In this document: piece by piece, positions 6,550 to 7,837 of the stretch | How the letters are laid out: the number at the start of each line of letters is the position of its first letter | Numbering within the stretch: position 1 is the first letter of the stretch | NCBI GenBank assembly: GCA_024640445.1 | Contig: JAHEEZ010000171.1 | Coordinates: forward strand, 1-7,837 | Source of the DNA: Acidobacteriota bacterium | Lineage (GTDB): Bacteria; Acidobacteriota; Blastocatellia; Pyrinomonadales; Pyrinomonadaceae | Direction of reading: 5' to 3' | DNA length: 7,837 nucleotides | Made by a program: the position numbers and the translations under genes | Notes under the pieces: generated by a model | Database searches by the model: none | What the model was told of the DNA's origin: nothing | What the model saw: only the letters and a program-made list of their open reading frames with translations

Positions 6550-7837
6550 ATGAGAAACTCAGAAGAGATCTGGCAGGTTAATGTAAACGGACAGATCTAC
6601 GATACGAAATTTGGCGAATTGCCCGGCTGGATAGCTGACAACGCACTTGTTGAAACCGACAAGGTGCGTAGAGGGAATCTGCGATGGCTTGAAGCGGGAA
6701 GAGTGCCATCGCTGGTACCGTTCTTCAACGCCAAAGCCAACGGGGAGGAAATTCCCGGGGTCACAGTTACAACCACGACGAATGAAGCGCCAGACGCGGT
6801 CGAAGTTCCCGAACCTTCCGAACCGCTGGCAGCACCCGGGGTGTATGGTACCTGGAGCAATGATGACGCTGGGGAAACCCACGTCGATCAGTCTTCAGGT
6901 TTCGATAGTGCCGTGTCTGCTGCAAATCCCGAGCTTTCGAACACTGATTTTTGCAGCATCCATCCGGAAATCGCTTCACGCTATCTTTGTTCCGTTTGTG
7001 CACATCCGTTCTGCGCCGAATGTCCCGAGGGTTTTGGCGCATCAGTAAGGCTTTGCCCTTATTGCGGTGCGATGTGCAGAGACATCGTTCAGGCGATCGA
7101 ACAGGACCAGGTCAATCACCGGATCCGGGCTGACATTGACAGGGGATTCGGATTCGACGATTTTGGCAGGGCTTTGGCGTATCCGTTCCGGTTCAAGGCG
7201 AGCCTTATATTCGGCGCGATCCTATTCGCGTTCTTCAGCCTTGGACAGGGAGCGGCGTCCCTTGGCAGTATTTTCCTCATTGCAGCGGCGATATTCTGCT
7301 TTATGCTCGCGAACGCGCTCACGTTCGGGGTGCTCGCCAATACGGTTGAGAATTTCTCGAAGGGCGACATTGAGAAAGATTTCATGCCGTCGTTCGACGA
7401 ATTCTCACTTTGGGAAGACGTCGTCCATCCGTTCTTTCTTAGCATTGCCGTCTACATTTCCTCGTTCGGTTTGCTCATAGCAATTGTCGCCGGTGCAGTC
7501 TGGTATTCCTGGAACTCGTTCATGGGAACTATTGCGCCAAAGGCCGATCCGGCCCAGGCAATGCTGGCAGACGAATCCGGACCGACACCGCAGCATATCA
7601 AGGAACTGCTTGAAAAAGCCCGAAATCAAAATGAATTACGGGCTGATACGAATATCGGTGAAGATGGGCTGACGGAGATGCAAAGGCGGTCTATAGAAGA
7701 AGAGAAGGAATTCCAGAGGCTGAATGATCTCGCCGGAAATTACCGGAAGCAGCAGCTTGAGTCAGTGGTCGGTCCTTCGGCTGAGACCAGGGACTCAAAT
7801 GCCGCGGCGATGTTCGCCAATCTGCTGAAGTTTGCGG
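6550..7837 (+). CDS. GYF-like / B-box-like zinc-finger multi-pass membrane protein of unknown function (3' partial)
   Basis: The frame stays open from ATG 6550 to the right edge, giving 429 codons and no stop, so the end lies outside. Residues 8-60 resemble a GYF_2-type (DUF4339) domain: WQVNVNGQIYD, then LPGWI, then KVRRGNLRWLEAGRVPSL. A Pro/Thr/Glu-rich linker follows (about 62-130). A zinc-binding module at 135-176 has the pattern C135-x2-H138-x8-C147-x2-C150-x4-C155-x2-C158-x10-C169-x2-C172, with Cys176 just after. The first six ligands fit a B-box, but the closing histidines are replaced by CPYC. Three or four hydrophobic segments follow (about 217-235, 238-264 and 291-320). The tail (about 345-429) is charged and Gln/Glu-rich, likely helical or coiled coil. 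The N-terminal modules probably face the cytoplasm and bind proteins. I cannot assign a biochemical role. It lies 67 bases after the HD-GYP gene in the same direction. Confidence 0.9.
   Translation, partial: MRNSEEIWQVNVNGQIYDTKFGELPGWIADNALVETDKVRRGNLRWLEAGRVPSLVPFFNAKANGEEIPGVTVTTTTNEAPDAVEVPEPSEPLAAPGVYGTWSNDDAGETHVDQSSGFDSAVSAANPELSNTDFCSIHPEIASRYLCSVCAHPFCAECPEGFGASVRLCPYCGAMCRDIVQAIEQDQVNHRIRADIDRGFGFDDFGRALAYPFRFKASLIFGAILFAFFSLGQGAASLGSIFLIAAAIFCFMLANALTFGVLANTVENFSKGDIEKDFMPSFDEFSLWEDVVHPFFLSIAVYISSFGLLIAIVAGAVWYSWNSFMGTIAPKADPAQAMLADESGPTPQHIKELLEKARNQNELRADTNIGEDGLTEMQRRSIEEEKEFQRLNDLAGNYRKQQLESVVGPSAETRDSNAAAMFANLLKFA

Noticed and set aside
6647..7048. A 133-residue + strand frame, and opposing frames, over the right-edge gene
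   Set aside because: The frame from 6550 runs open to the edge for 429 codons with GYF-like, zinc-finger and membrane features. The others are out-of-frame images.

Overview
The window reads as a bacterial chromosomal segment carrying signal-transduction genes. All five supported genes lie on the + strand, and short gaps of about 54 to 116 bases separate them. The style of the genes suggests an environmental, signalling-rich bacterium: a Hanks-type kinase with zinc-ribbon and FHA modules, an FHA-GAF-SpoIIE phosphatase, and a membrane protein with a GYF-like domain and a B-box-like zinc finger. My best guess is Acidobacteriota (Blastocatellia/Pyrinomonadaceae-like). This is an inference from gene style, not from any marker gene. 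I see no rRNA, tRNA, CRISPR array, insertion sequence or phage gene.

Layout from left to right. (1) Positions 1-2210 hold the 3' part of a large Ser/Thr protein kinase whose start lies outside the window. It has a long acidic, proline-rich N-terminal stretch, a full catalytic domain, a four-cysteine zinc ribbon and a C-terminal FHA domain. (2) Positions 2265-2813 encode a small RDD-family membrane protein. (3) Positions 2905-4560 encode an FHA-GAF-SpoIIE/PP2C-type phosphatase of the RsbU class. (4) Positions 4677-6482 encode a membrane sensor with an extracytoplasmic Cache-like domain, HAMP and HD-GYP, and so a probable cyclic-di-GMP phosphodiesterase. A plausible sigma70-type promoter precedes it. 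(5) From 6550 to the right edge runs an open frame of 429 codons without a stop. It encodes a GYF-like, B-box-like zinc-binding, multi-pass membrane protein of unknown function.

A possible reading is that the kinase writes phospho-Ser/Thr marks, that FHA domains on both kinase and phosphatase read phosphothreonine, and that the SpoIIE-type phosphatase removes phosphate from a partner protein. The HD-GYP protein would add a second-messenger output driven by an outside signal. No anti-sigma factor, STAS-domain antagonist, sigma factor or GGDEF cyclase lies in the window, so the partners must be elsewhere. The families here are known ones. The least explained item is the right-edge membrane protein, and the most interesting arrangement is the kinase and phosphatase that both carry FHA domains.
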